Below the pieces are notes generated by a model. The model had not been told where the DNA came from. It did no database searches and saw nothing but the letters and a program-made list of their open reading frames with translations. From contig JAEWUC010000001.1 of the NCBI GenBank assembly GCA_023397505.1, positions 62,001-126,000 on the forward strand: a stretch of DNA of 64,000 bases, given 5' to 3'. The DNA is from Bacteroidota bacterium (lineage in GTDB: Bacteria > Bacteroidota > Ignavibacteria > Ignavibacteriales > Melioribacteraceae). How positions within the stretch are numbered: the stretch's first letter is position 1; each line of letters starts with the position of its first letter. Of the stretch, positions 9,683 to 18,470 are shown piece after piece. Made by a program: the position numbers and the translations under genes.

Positions 9683-10657
9683 ATGAAGGTAGTTTTTCTT
9701 CTATTAGTAACATGTAACTTTATTACTGCACAAAATTATCAGTGGGTAAACTATAACAAAGAAAATTCCGGTTTACCCACAAATTCAATCCAGTTTATAA
9801 CTCAAGATAAAAACGATAACTATTGGATCGGAACATACGATGCCGGGCTTGTTTTCTTTGATGGTGAGAACTGGAAAGTATTTAATACTGCAAACTCACA
9901 ATTGCCGCACAATTCCGTTAGAACAATAGCTGTTGATAAAACAGAAAATATTTGGGTAGGAACCTACGGCGGAGGTTTAGCAAAATTTTTCAACGGCGAA
10001 TGGAAAATTTATAATACAAAAAATTCTTTGTTACCGGATAATTTTATTTATTCAATTGCTGTTGATTCTGCCAATAATTTGTGGATCGGCACTAGTTACA
10101 TGGGACTTGTAAAATTCGACGGAGAGAAGTTTCACATATTTAACAAATCAAATTCTATTATTCCGATTGATAAAATCACAAGCGTTTTTATTGACAAACA
10201 AGAAATACTTTGGATAGGCACCCCTGAAGAAACTGTGTGTTTTAAGAACGGAATTTTTTTGAAATCCTCCGAACTCGATACTTTTTTTTGCGATACAGGT
10301 ATATATCAGATTTCAGGTGATTATAAAAACAGGATTTTATTTGCTTACAAATTTGGTGGTCTCGGAATTTTTGATGGCGAAAAATATTTTTCCTTTACGC
10401 CAAAGAATTCTAAAATTCCGTTTTCAGGTTTTTATTCAGTTGCCTCAGATAGTAATGGAATAATATGGTTAGCTTCGTTTGGAAATGGAGTAGTATGCTA
10501 TAATGGCAAAGATTGGATACAATTCAGGAAAAGTAATTATAAGCTTATGGACGATTTAGTGTTTTATGTTTATGTTGATAAACAGAACAATAAATGGTTT
10601 GGCACCTATTTCTCCGGGGTATTTATTTATAATAATGAAGGCGTAAGGTTGAAATAA
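9683..10657 (+). CDS. Secreted two-component-regulator-type beta-propeller protein
   Basis: 324 residues starting with a probable signal peptide (MKVVFLLLVTCNFITA). The mature part is made of about six repeats of roughly 43 residues, each with a W-[IV]-G-T core (residues 48-51, 91-94, 134-137, 177-180, and weaker ones later) followed by a 'G.FDGE.W..Y/F' strand. This is the Reg_prop (two-component regulator propeller) repeat. Here it is alone, with no membrane, histidine kinase or DNA-binding part, so it is probably an extracytoplasmic ligand- or protein-binding propeller rather than a sensor kinase. No T9SS sorting domain is seen at its C-terminus. The start lies 12 bp after trxA and lacks a strong ribosome-binding site. 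Confidence 0.75.
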   Translation: MKVVFLLLVTCNFITAQNYQWVNYNKENSGLPTNSIQFITQDKNDNYWIGTYDAGLVFFDGENWKVFNTANSQLPHNSVRTIAVDKTENIWVGTYGGGLAKFFNGEWKIYNTKNSLLPDNFIYSIAVDSANNLWIGTSYMGLVKFDGEKFHIFNKSNSIIPIDKITSVFIDKQEILWIGTPEETVCFKNGIFLKSSELDTFFCDTGIYQISGDYKNRILFAYKFGGLGIFDGEKYFSFTPKNSKIPFSGFYSVASDSNGIIWLASFGNGVVCYNGKDWIQFRKSNYKLMDDLVFYVYVDKQNNKWFGTYFSGVFIYNNEGVRLK

Positions 10658-10803
10658 ATTAAATTATTTTGTTTTATTTGCCGTTTTGACTTATTTTTGT
10701 AAACATAAAAAGGAAAGAGTTGGAAATTAATAATCTTCCAGCTATCCCATTTAAGAGTAGGTAATAATTTTGGATTCTTAAAACAGGCTACTACTTTAAA
10801 TCC

Positions 10804-10832
10804 TTGACAAAGAAGAATTCTGATAGTATTTT
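10804..10832 (+). promoter_or_regulatory. Possible sigma-70-like promoter
   Basis: TTGACA at 10804-10809, a 17-base spacer, then TATTTT at 10827-10832. The -35 is perfect and the spacing ideal, but the -10 matches only 4 of 6 bases and the site is about 310 bases before the receptor ATG. It would give a long leader containing the short ORF at 11075. Confidence 0.25.
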
Positions 10833-11074
10833 CAGATGAAAATAAATGAAATTTCTATGATTTCTCGTAGAAAATGCATAAATGTTTTTTGAAGGGCTTT
10901 AGAAAACTTTTTGTTCTGTTAATACAGTTCAATTTTTTCTTGTGCATTAAGACTACATAAATCATTAGAAGTTCCGCAGTTTGAAGGGCAAAAAATCAGT
11001 ACTGTTTTATTTTTCAAATAATTTACTCTTAGGTAATTAATACTAATATTCAAACAGATAGAAGGAGGAAGTTA

Positions 11075-11119
11075 TTGAAATTGCTTTACAAGTTTTCATT
11101 TCAACAAACCCTTTCTTAA
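11075..11119 (+). CDS. Possible 14-codon leader peptide before the TonB receptor
   Basis: A TTG start at 11075 is preceded by the very strong Shine-Dalgarno GAAGGAGG (11061-11068) at normal spacing. It opens a frame of 14 codons (MKLLYKFSFQQTLS) ending in TAA at 11117-11119, 27 bases before the receptor ATG. The ribosome-binding site is stronger than that of most genes in the window, yet no other gene can use it. It may be a leader peptide coupling or attenuating the receptor operon, or a chance or decayed start. Confidence 0.3.
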   Translation: MKLLYKFSFQQTLS

Positions 11120-11146
11120 TTAACTCAACAAATTAAGGAGTAAGAT

Positions 11147-14100
11147 ATGCATCGAAAGATTTTTTACTTTTTGCTAATTCTATCTTTGTTTCCTGCATTA
11201 CTTGAAGCGGGAACAAGAGGTAGAATAAAAGGAAAAGTTGTCGATTTGCAGACAGGCGACGCACTAATTGGTGCCAACGTAATTGTTATGGGCACAAGTT
11301 CAGGAGCGGCAACAGACGCAAATGGTGATTTCCTTTTGCAAAACCTTGAAGCCGGCGTTTATACTGTTCGCGCTTCATACCTTGGTTATCAAACAATAAC
11401 CATTTCTAATGTTCGTGTTAATGCAGACTTAACCGCGTATATAGACTTCGAACTTCCAAGTGAAGATATACAGGTTGGTACTGTAGAAATTGTTGCACAA
11501 AAACCTCTTATCCAGAAAGACAATACAAACGCTGTTAGAATTACAACCTCGGAAGATATTGATGCTCTTCCAGTAAGAGGTATTAATAATATTATTTCAT
11601 TAACTGCCGGCGTTATTTATGATAACGATAACATCTATATTAGAGGCGGTAGAAATGACGAAGTTGGATATTACCTCGAAGGCGTTTCAATAAGAAACCC
11701 GCTTAGCGGCGGTAGAGGCGTTAGCATTGCTCAAGATGCTATCGAAGAAATTCAAGTTCAATCAGGTGGATACACTGCTGAATTTGGAAATGCTAACTCA
11801 GGTATTATCAGACAGTCATTCAAATCTGGCGGTGCTCAACTAAAAGCAAGCTTAGAATATATTACTGATAATTTATCATTCAAGAGTAAAGAAGATGCTT
11901 TTGACGGCAAAAAAACTCTTGGTGCCTACCAATGGGGTTATAATGAAATCAGTGGTGTTTTAAGCGGTCCACTTTTCGATCAAAGCATAAAATTCTTTGC
12001 TAACGTTAACTATCAATATTATAGAGACCCTGATGCAAACTTTTATTCCGGTTTGAACATGGGCGTTTACGGCGATCCGGTTACAGGTGATACTGTTAAT
12101 CTTGTTATGCCTGCCGGTCCAAGAAGAAAAAATCAAGAACAAAGCTACATCTTTACCGGTACTTTGAATATCGATTTAAAACCGGTTCTCTTAAGAATTT
12201 CCGGTAACTATACAATGAATCAAGAAGATGCTATTAGAGCTTCTTCCAATAACGATTATATTCAAAACATGCTTAACAACAGAGTTGGTCTTACCGAAAG
12301 AAATAACGGTACAGTTAGTTTGAAAATGACTCATGTGTTAAGTTCTACAATGTTTTATGAATTAAGCGCAGGTTATTACTTCCAACAAGGCGAAACATTT
12401 GACAGATATTTAGCAAAAGATCCTTGGTTATACGGTGATAGCGTTGCCAACGCCGATGCCGGTTTTACTTTTTCAAGACCTGCACCGGATCAAAGATTGG
12501 ATAACTATGGCCGTTACAAAGTTCCTCAGCCATACAAAATTATGATTTGGGATTTCTATCAAGACGGTTCTGTTCCTGTATCTTATTCTAAAACCAATTA
12601 TGATGGTCTAAGCTTTAACGGAAACTTATCTGTTCTTCTTGGAAAATATCATTCATTGAAAATAGGCGGTGAGTACCAGACTTATGCTCTAAGCCAATGG
12701 AGTACTCCTTTTGCTGCTTCAAGAAATCTTGCAAACCTTCTTGATACATATATGAGCGATCCGTCTAAAGCAGGTATATCTAAAGAACAAGCAAAACAAG
12801 ATGTTCTAGTTAATTACGGCGTTAACAATTACGGTTATGACGTTCTTGGCAATGAATATACAGGCGACGGCTTCTACGCTCCTCGTAAACCGGTTTTTGC
12901 TTCTGCATACATTCAAGATAAAATTGAATATGAGGACCTTATCATTAATGCAGGTTTAAGATTCGATTATATCGATACTGATAACATGCAGCTTATTGAT
13001 CCAACAGATCCTTCAAAAGGTATAAATAAAAATACAAAAGCATTAATTCCTGAAGGTTGGGAAAAGGTTCCTACTTTCAGTTCTATCAGCCCGAGATTAG
13101 GTTTCTCATTCCCGGTTACTGATAAAACAGTATTCCATGCACAGTACGGAAAATTTATTCAGCAACCTGCTCTTAACGATTCTTACTGGGGATATAATAC
13201 ATACGCTTACATGTTGATTCAAGGTAACTTTTTCGGAAACAGTTTCACCGGTCCGAATTTGAGACCTACACGTACAACAAACTATGAAATCGGTTTCAAC
13301 CAACAATTAACTGACTACTTAGCTTTCGACGTTACCGGTTACTACCGCGATGTTAAAGATCAAGTAGTTTTTATTGCACAACAAGCTGATGAGCGCCAAG
13401 GATTCCAAGATTATTATATTAAAGCAAACGGAGATTTCGCAACTACAAAGGGTATTGAATTAACCCTTACAATGCGCAGATATCAACGTTTGGCTTTGAA
13501 CGGTTCCATTTCGTTCCAAGATGCACGCGGTACCGGTTCTTTCCCCGGTTCAAACCGTGGTATTGTTGGTTCACCGCTCGTTCCTGGTCAACCATATGTT
13601 CCAAAATATATCTCTCCTCTTGATTTCAATAGAGATCTTACAGCTAACTTAAATATTGATTACCGTTTCGGCGAAAACGACGGACCTGCATTCTTAAATA
13701 ATTTCGGCGTTTCAGTATTGTTGAAATATGAAGCAGGCAGACCTTTTACAAGAGGCCAAGGCGATCCTGATCAAATTGGTGATTCTCAGCCTAACTCTGG
13801 TGATGCTCGTTTCAGAACAGCTATCGAACCTTTAAATGCTTCTCTTATGCCTTCAACATTCCAGGTTGATTTAAGAATCGAAAAATCATTCAACATATTC
13901 GACAGATTATCGGCAAACGTTTACGTGTTTGTAATTAATTTGTTTGATACAAAGAATGTTAACAACGTATTCTTAGCAACAGGTTCTGCCGATGATAACG
14001 GTTACGTCACAAATCCTACATACATTGCCGATAAACAAAAATTGTATGGTGGCGATTCGTTTGCCGATTTATATAGAGCTATGAATATTACAAATGCAGA

Positions 14101-14155
14101 CTTTTTATATGATGCGCCACGACAGATCAGATTCGGTATTAGGTTAGAATATTAA
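11147..14155 (+). CDS. TonB-dependent receptor with carboxypeptidase-D-like N-domain
   Basis: Outer-membrane active transporter, 1002 residues, SusC/RagA-like architecture. Signal peptide at about 1-22, then a carboxypeptidase-regulatory-like beta sandwich (about 25-115: GRIKGKVVDLQTGDALIGAN and the YLGYQT strand). The plug domain follows (about 125-235: ALPVRGINNI, YIRGGRNDEVGYYLEG), then a 22-strand barrel ending in the aromatic-terminated LEY. It takes up a large ligand using TonB-ExbBD energy. The neighbouring genes are a T9SS cargo and a PorV-like protein, not a SusD lipoprotein, so a classical glycan SusCD role is not supported. The ligand is unknown. The three genes follow each other closely (34 and 22 bp) and share a terminator. 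Confidence 0.92.
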   Translation: MHRKIFYFLLILSLFPALLEAGTRGRIKGKVVDLQTGDALIGANVIVMGTSSGAATDANGDFLLQNLEAGVYTVRASYLGYQTITISNVRVNADLTAYIDFELPSEDIQVGTVEIVAQKPLIQKDNTNAVRITTSEDIDALPVRGINNIISLTAGVIYDNDNIYIRGGRNDEVGYYLEGVSIRNPLSGGRGVSIAQDAIEEIQVQSGGYTAEFGNANSGIIRQSFKSGGAQLKASLEYITDNLSFKSKEDAFDGKKTLGAYQWGYNEISGVLSGPLFDQSIKFFANVNYQYYRDPDANFYSGLNMGVYGDPVTGDTVNLVMPAGPRRKNQEQSYIFTGTLNIDLKPVLLRISGNYTMNQEDAIRASSNNDYIQNMLNNRVGLTERNNGTVSLKMTHVLSSTMFYELSAGYYFQQGETFDRYLAKDPWLYGDSVANADAGFTFSRPAPDQRLDNYGRYKVPQPYKIMIWDFYQDGSVPVSYSKTNYDGLSFNGNLSVLLGKYHSLKIGGEYQTYALSQWSTPFAASRNLANLLDTYMSDPSKAGISKEQAKQDVLVNYGVNNYGYDVLGNEYTGDGFYAPRKPVFASAYIQDKIEYEDLIINAGLRFDYIDTDNMQLIDPTDPSKGINKNTKALIPEGWEKVPTFSSISPRLGFSFPVTDKTVFHAQYGKFIQQPALNDSYWGYNTYAYMLIQGNFFGNSFTGPNLRPTRTTNYEIGFNQQLTDYLAFDVTGYYRDVKDQVVFIAQQADERQGFQDYYIKANGDFATTKGIELTLTMRRYQRLALNGSISFQDARGTGSFPGSNRGIVGSPLVPGQPYVPKYISPLDFNRDLTANLNIDYRFGENDGPAFLNNFGVSVLLKYEAGRPFTRGQGDPDQIGDSQPNSGDARFRTAIEPLNASLMPSTFQVDLRIEKSFNIFDRLSANVYVFVINLFDTKNVNNVFLATGSADDNGYVTNPTYIADKQKLYGGDSFADLYRAMNITNADFLYDAPRQIRFGIRLEY

Positions 14156-14189
14156 TGAATCCAAAAAGATTAAATAGGAGAAATAGAAA

Positions 14190-17100
14190 ATGAGATATTT
14201 AAATAGATTCTTTTATCTATTGATTTTACTTTCTCTTATCATTTTCCAACCTAATGCTGGCTTTGCAAAAGGTGATAAGAATGCTAAGGGAAATAGTTTA
14301 CAAAAAGTCAACGGAGCACCGTTGGCAACATGGTTTACTATAAACAATGTTGCTACAATATTAAGAAACGACGGTATGTCCGACCTTAACGGTAACGATT
14401 CGGGTTTTGAATATCCGAACGGAAGCAACAAAACAGTATTTTTTGAATCCGGCTTTTTATACGGCGGTTTATATAAAGGCGAATGGAGAGTCGGCGGTTC
14501 AACTTATAATCATAGCCAAGTTGGCGGAAGAATTCTTGATGACGGCAGCGCTGAAGATCCTGGATTGCCTCATGTAAGAATATACAGAGTAAGACGTGAT
14601 TATAAAGATCCTGATGCTGATTTCTCAAAAGAAATGAATAAAGACGGGTTATCAAAAGCAGAAATTATTGATCAGTATAAAACAGACTGGGATAATTGGC
14701 CAGCTCAATATGGCGCACCTTTCGAAGATACTGACGGTAACGGTGTGTATAATCCTGCTTTGGATATACCGGGCGTTCCGGGCGCAGATCAAACGATTTG
14801 GTTTGTTAATAACGATTTAGATCCAAGTGCAAACCAGCAATTCTACGGCACTCTCGGTCTTGGTTTCGAAATGCAAGCTACAATCTGGGGTTATAATACC
14901 ACAGGCGCTCTTGGTAACGCAATGTTCCGCCGTTACACAATTGTAAATAAAGGCGGCGAAAATGTTGATAGTATGTATGTTTGTATGTGGAGCGATCCTG
15001 ATCTCGGCGACGCAAGCGACGATTTTACAGGATGCGATACTACATTAAGCTTAGGCTTTATTTATAACGGCGACAATGATGACGGACAATACGGCGCTAA
15101 TCCTCCGGCAGGTGGATTTGACTTCTTCCAAGGTCCGATTGTTGAAGGCGAACCAACAGATCATGCTATCTTTAAAGGACAAATTCTTCAAGGATATAAA
15201 AATTTACCGATGTCGGCTTACTTTTTCTTTATAAACAGCGATAACGTTTATACCGACCCGGCTTTAAATCAACCGATTGGTGCTACACAAATGAGAAATC
15301 TTTTCGAAGGAAAGATTTCAACAACAGGTGTACCTTTTCAAGATCCTTTAACCGGTGTTGCTACTAAATTTACACTTGCCGGCGACCCGATTACAAGTAG
15401 AGGTTGGATTGATGGAATACTACACTCACCGGGCGACAGACGTCTTGGTATGGTTGCCGGTCCATTCAATTTTGCAGCAGGCGATACGCAAGAAGTTGTA
15501 GTTGGTCAGTTTGTTGCCGGTGCTACAGAAGGCATCGACCGCCTTGGCGCTGTTGGTTTATTAAAATTCTACGATCTTGAATTACAACAAGCTTACGATA
15601 ACTTCTTCAGTGTTCCCCCGACAGTTAGAGCACCTGTTGTTACTGCAGTTGCGTCAGATCAAAAAGTTTCTTTGGTTTGGGGCGATAGAGAAGATATTTA
15701 TACTCAGACTGAAGGTTATGATAATCTCGGTTATCAGTTCGAAGGTTATTGTGTTTATCAATTACCAAGTGCGACAGCTACTCTTGAACAAGCTAAACTT
15801 GTTGAAACATTCGACATTGTAAATCTTTACCAAAGGATTGAAAGTACAGTATTCGATCCCGGTACAAGTACAATTACAAAGAAATTCACAAAATTTGGTA
15901 CTGATAGCGGTATTAAGAGATCAATAGTTATTGAAAAAGACGCTATGAGAAACGGCCAACCGATTGTAAACGGTACAGAGTATTATTTTGCTGTTACAGC
16001 TTATGTTTATAATCCAGATCCAGAAGCTGTACCAAACGTAATTGAAACTCCTTTGACTGTATTTACAATAGTTCCTCAAGGACCTAATCCAGGTGTTAGC
16101 ATTGGATTATCAGGCGAAGAATTGGATGTAAATCATACTGGATTGAGTGATGGTGTTGTTGAAGCTATTGTAGTTGATCCAAGCAAAACAACAGGTCATA
16201 ATTATAAAGTTAATTTTAAACTTGATGAAAATACCGGCGAATATTTGTGGGATTTGATTGATGTAACCGCAGGCAACAAAGTTGTTTTAGGTGATCAAGT
16301 TCAAACTGAGGCCTACACTACTAGAATTGTTGATGGTTTACAATTAAGAGTATATGGACCTCCGGTTGGTATTAATAACTACTCATTTACGCCATCTGCA
16401 GCTAGATGGTTTACTGGCGTTAACTGGGGCGGTTCATCATTTTTTGGTGGTTTGGACATTGGTCCTTATTTCTTTGGAAGTAGTGTTTCTGCAGATCAAT
16501 ATGTTACAGTCGAAGTAAGATTTAAAACTACTGCTACTGGTCAGAAAGCATACCGTTATGTTCGCGGCGCAACACCAAGTTATGGCTATCAAGATTACAT
16601 GCCTCAGCATTTTGAAGTTTGGGATGTTACATCACAACCAAACCGTCAATTAGCCGCCGGATATGTTGAGCAGAACGGTTCAGAAGCAGCAAATTCATTG
16701 TGGCAGCCCACAGCAAGTAATGCTGACCGTGAATATTTATTTATATTTAATACTCCTTATACACCGGAACCAGATCCGTTCTATACAAGTCCTGATAGGA
16801 ATTTCTCGGCAAATGCAGATGAATTTCCAACTCTTTATGCATTGTGGCCATTACAACGCGGTACAATGCCGTTTAATCCACAGGATGGACAGGTCTTTAA
16901 GATTACTCCTAACTTTGCAAACAGTGGTGGAGATACATTCACATTTACATCTCCGGCTGTTACTTACAACGCAGATCAGGCAGCCACGGATATTGAAAAG
17001 ATCAATGCTTTCCCGAATCCGTATTACGGAGTAAATCCAAGAGAAGTTAATAAATATCAAAAGTACATTACATTCAGCCATCTTCCGCAAAAAGCTACAA

Positions 17101-17309
17101 TTCGTATATTCAACTTAGCGGGACAGTTGGTTAATTCTATTGATAAAGATGATGTTAGTCCTTTTGCAAAATGGAATCTATCTAACGATGCCAATATTCC
17201 TGTAGCAAGCGGTTTATATATTGTGCATGTAGATATGCCTGAAATAGGCGCAACTAAGATTCTAAAAGTTGCGATCATTCAAGAACAACAAATCCTTGAT
17301 AGATTCTAA
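14190..17309 (+). CDS. Large secreted protein with Fn3-like domain and T9SS sorting domain
   Basis: 1039 residues with a signal peptide at about 1-26. The central region is unfamiliar. It has an acidic calcium-loop-like motif DTDGNGVYNPALD near 180, and a fibronectin-type-III-like region at about 485-635. The last 85 residues form a type-A T9SS sorting domain: FPNPYYGVNP, then IRIFNLAGQLV, then ASGLYIVHVD and KILKVAI. It should therefore cross the outer membrane by T9SS and be anchored or released at the surface. Lying between a TonB receptor and a PorV-like protein, it could be the surface ligand-capturing partner of the receptor. That role is inference; no catalytic motif was recognised. 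Confidence 0.75.
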   Translation: MRYLNRFFYLLILLSLIIFQPNAGFAKGDKNAKGNSLQKVNGAPLATWFTINNVATILRNDGMSDLNGNDSGFEYPNGSNKTVFFESGFLYGGLYKGEWRVGGSTYNHSQVGGRILDDGSAEDPGLPHVRIYRVRRDYKDPDADFSKEMNKDGLSKAEIIDQYKTDWDNWPAQYGAPFEDTDGNGVYNPALDIPGVPGADQTIWFVNNDLDPSANQQFYGTLGLGFEMQATIWGYNTTGALGNAMFRRYTIVNKGGENVDSMYVCMWSDPDLGDASDDFTGCDTTLSLGFIYNGDNDDGQYGANPPAGGFDFFQGPIVEGEPTDHAIFKGQILQGYKNLPMSAYFFFINSDNVYTDPALNQPIGATQMRNLFEGKISTTGVPFQDPLTGVATKFTLAGDPITSRGWIDGILHSPGDRRLGMVAGPFNFAAGDTQEVVVGQFVAGATEGIDRLGAVGLLKFYDLELQQAYDNFFSVPPTVRAPVVTAVASDQKVSLVWGDREDIYTQTEGYDNLGYQFEGYCVYQLPSATATLEQAKLVETFDIVNLYQRIESTVFDPGTSTITKKFTKFGTDSGIKRSIVIEKDAMRNGQPIVNGTEYYFAVTAYVYNPDPEAVPNVIETPLTVFTIVPQGPNPGVSIGLSGEELDVNHTGLSDGVVEAIVVDPSKTTGHNYKVNFKLDENTGEYLWDLIDVTAGNKVVLGDQVQTEAYTTRIVDGLQLRVYGPPVGINNYSFTPSAARWFTGVNWGGSSFFGGLDIGPYFFGSSVSADQYVTVEVRFKTTATGQKAYRYVRGATPSYGYQDYMPQHFEVWDVTSQPNRQLAAGYVEQNGSEAANSLWQPTASNADREYLFIFNTPYTPEPDPFYTSPDRNFSANADEFPTLYALWPLQRGTMPFNPQDGQVFKITPNFANSGGDTFTFTSPAVTYNADQAATDIEKINAFPNPYYGVNPREVNKYQKYITFSHLPQKATIRIFNLAGQLVNSIDKDDVSPFAKWNLSNDANIPVASGLYIVHVDMPEIGATKILKVAIIQEQQILDRF

Positions 17310-17331
17310 AAATTAAAAGGAGACTAAAAAA

Positions 17332-18363
17332 ATGAAGAAGATAAAATTAATTAGTTTATTACTCGTATTGGCGATTGTTGCCTCTAGCGTAGTTTACGCG
17401 GGGGGGGGTAATCGTAACGGTACTGCCGGTGCAACAGAGTTGCTTATACCGGTAGGCGCACGGGGCATCGCGATGTCCGGTGCAACATTAACCGGCGCTA
17501 AAGGTGTGGAAGCCATTTATTGGAATCCCGCTAACTTAGCCCGCACAGATTACAGCACAACAGTTATGTTTTCACAAATGTCGTATATAGCCGATATCGG
17601 TGTAAGTTATGCCGCAATCGGTACAAACATTGAAGGTCTTGGTGCTCTTGGTTTCAGTATTAAAGCTTTATCTATGGATGAAATTGCAATTACAACCGTA
17701 GATAAACCTGACGGAACCGGACAATTCTTCACACCTCAATTTGTAACTCTTGGTTTAACATATTCAAGATTACTCAGCGATAGAATTTCCGTTGGTGTTA
17801 CAATGAATTATGTTACCGAAAAATTGGATTTGGTTAGCGCAAGCGGTATAGCATTCAACATCGGCGTTGCTTATAAAAACCTCGGCAACATCGACGGTTT
17901 GAGCTTTGCTCTTGCTATTAAAAACCTTGGTCCTCAAATGAGTTACGATGGTTCTGCATTGTATGTAAAAGCAGAATCACCTGATCTTGAAAGAACTTCT
18001 CAATTGTACAAAATAGATGTTGCAGCTTTCGAGTTGCCTTCTACTTTGGAACTTGGCGTAGGTTATGAATTCAACATCAACGAAAGCAACAGTTTGAGTA
18101 TGAATACTGTTTTCCAAAACAGTAACTTCTATGCCGATGAATATAAAATCGGTGCAGAATATTCATACGATAATACTTTCTTTGGAAGAATCGGTTATTC
18201 GATGCTCGACGGAATCGAAACAGCAGACCAAGTTTACGGTTTGACATTCGGCGCCGGCATCAATTACAACCTCGGCAGTTCAACAGTTAAGATCGATTAC
18301 GCATTCAGAGAAGCAAAATTCTTCGATAGCAACCACATTTTTGCGATCTCGTTCGGATTTTAG
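17332..18363 (+). CDS. PorV/PorQ family outer-membrane barrel protein
   Basis: 343 residues with a signal peptide (1-23, ending VVYA) and then the PorV-family N-terminus: ELLIPVGARGIAMSGA near 36 and EAIYWNPANLART near 61. This FadL-like 14-strand barrel ends in the aromatic FGF. PorV is the T9SS shuttle that carries cargo from the translocon to the attachment complex; paralogues such as PorQ or cargo-specific versions are common. Here it follows a T9SS cargo gene by 22 bp, so it may serve that cargo. A nine-G tract (17400-17408) lies in the codons just after the signal peptide, and any one-base slip stops translation early. Confidence 0.85.
   Translation: MKKIKLISLLLVLAIVASSVVYAGGGNRNGTAGATELLIPVGARGIAMSGATLTGAKGVEAIYWNPANLARTDYSTTVMFSQMSYIADIGVSYAAIGTNIEGLGALGFSIKALSMDEIAITTVDKPDGTGQFFTPQFVTLGLTYSRLLSDRISVGVTMNYVTEKLDLVSASGIAFNIGVAYKNLGNIDGLSFALAIKNLGPQMSYDGSALYVKAESPDLERTSQLYKIDVAAFELPSTLELGVGYEFNINESNSLSMNTVFQNSNFYADEYKIGAEYSYDNTFFGRIGYSMLDGIETADQVYGLTFGAGINYNLGSSTVKIDYAFREAKFFDSNHIFAISFGF
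17400..17408 (+). repeat. Poly-G(9) tract in the PorV-like coding sequence
   Basis: Nine consecutive G bases, spanning the last base of an Ala codon and the next Gly codons, in DNA of about 36% GC. Reading it out directly: ten Gs would put TAA immediately after the run, and eight Gs would reach a TAG within about 16 codons. Both neighbouring lengths would therefore switch the gene off, as in slipped-strand contingency loci. Confidence 0.9.
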
Positions 18364-18387
18364 TACTGTATTTTAGTACTATTTTTA

Positions 18388-18426
18388 AAGAAGCCCTCTA
18401 TATTTTAGAGGGCTTCTTATTTTATT
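18388..18426 (+). terminator. Rho-independent terminator after the TonB/cargo/PorV operon
   Basis: A perfect 13-bp inverted repeat (18388-18400 with 18406-18418, core GAAGCCCTCTA) with a 5-base loop TATTT, followed by a T-rich tail. It starts 25 bases after the PorV-like stop codon. Confidence 0.9.
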
Positions 18427-18470
18427 TTTGTACTGATTAATTTTTACAAACAATCTTTTTGGAAAATGAA

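Larger units (their letters stand above)
10658..11146. other. Non-coding stretch upstream of the TonB receptor
   Basis: About 490 AT-rich bases with no credible gene in any frame. It holds a possible sigma-70-like promoter (10804-10832), a short ORF with a strong Shine-Dalgarno at its 3' end (11075-11119), and the ribosome-binding site AAGGAG of the receptor at about 11135. I see no terminator hairpin after the propeller gene. Confidence 0.5.

Noticed and set aside
16663..17034. 123-codon plus-strand frame inside the T9SS cargo gene
   Set aside because: Out-of-frame reading of a well-supported coding region including its sorting domain.
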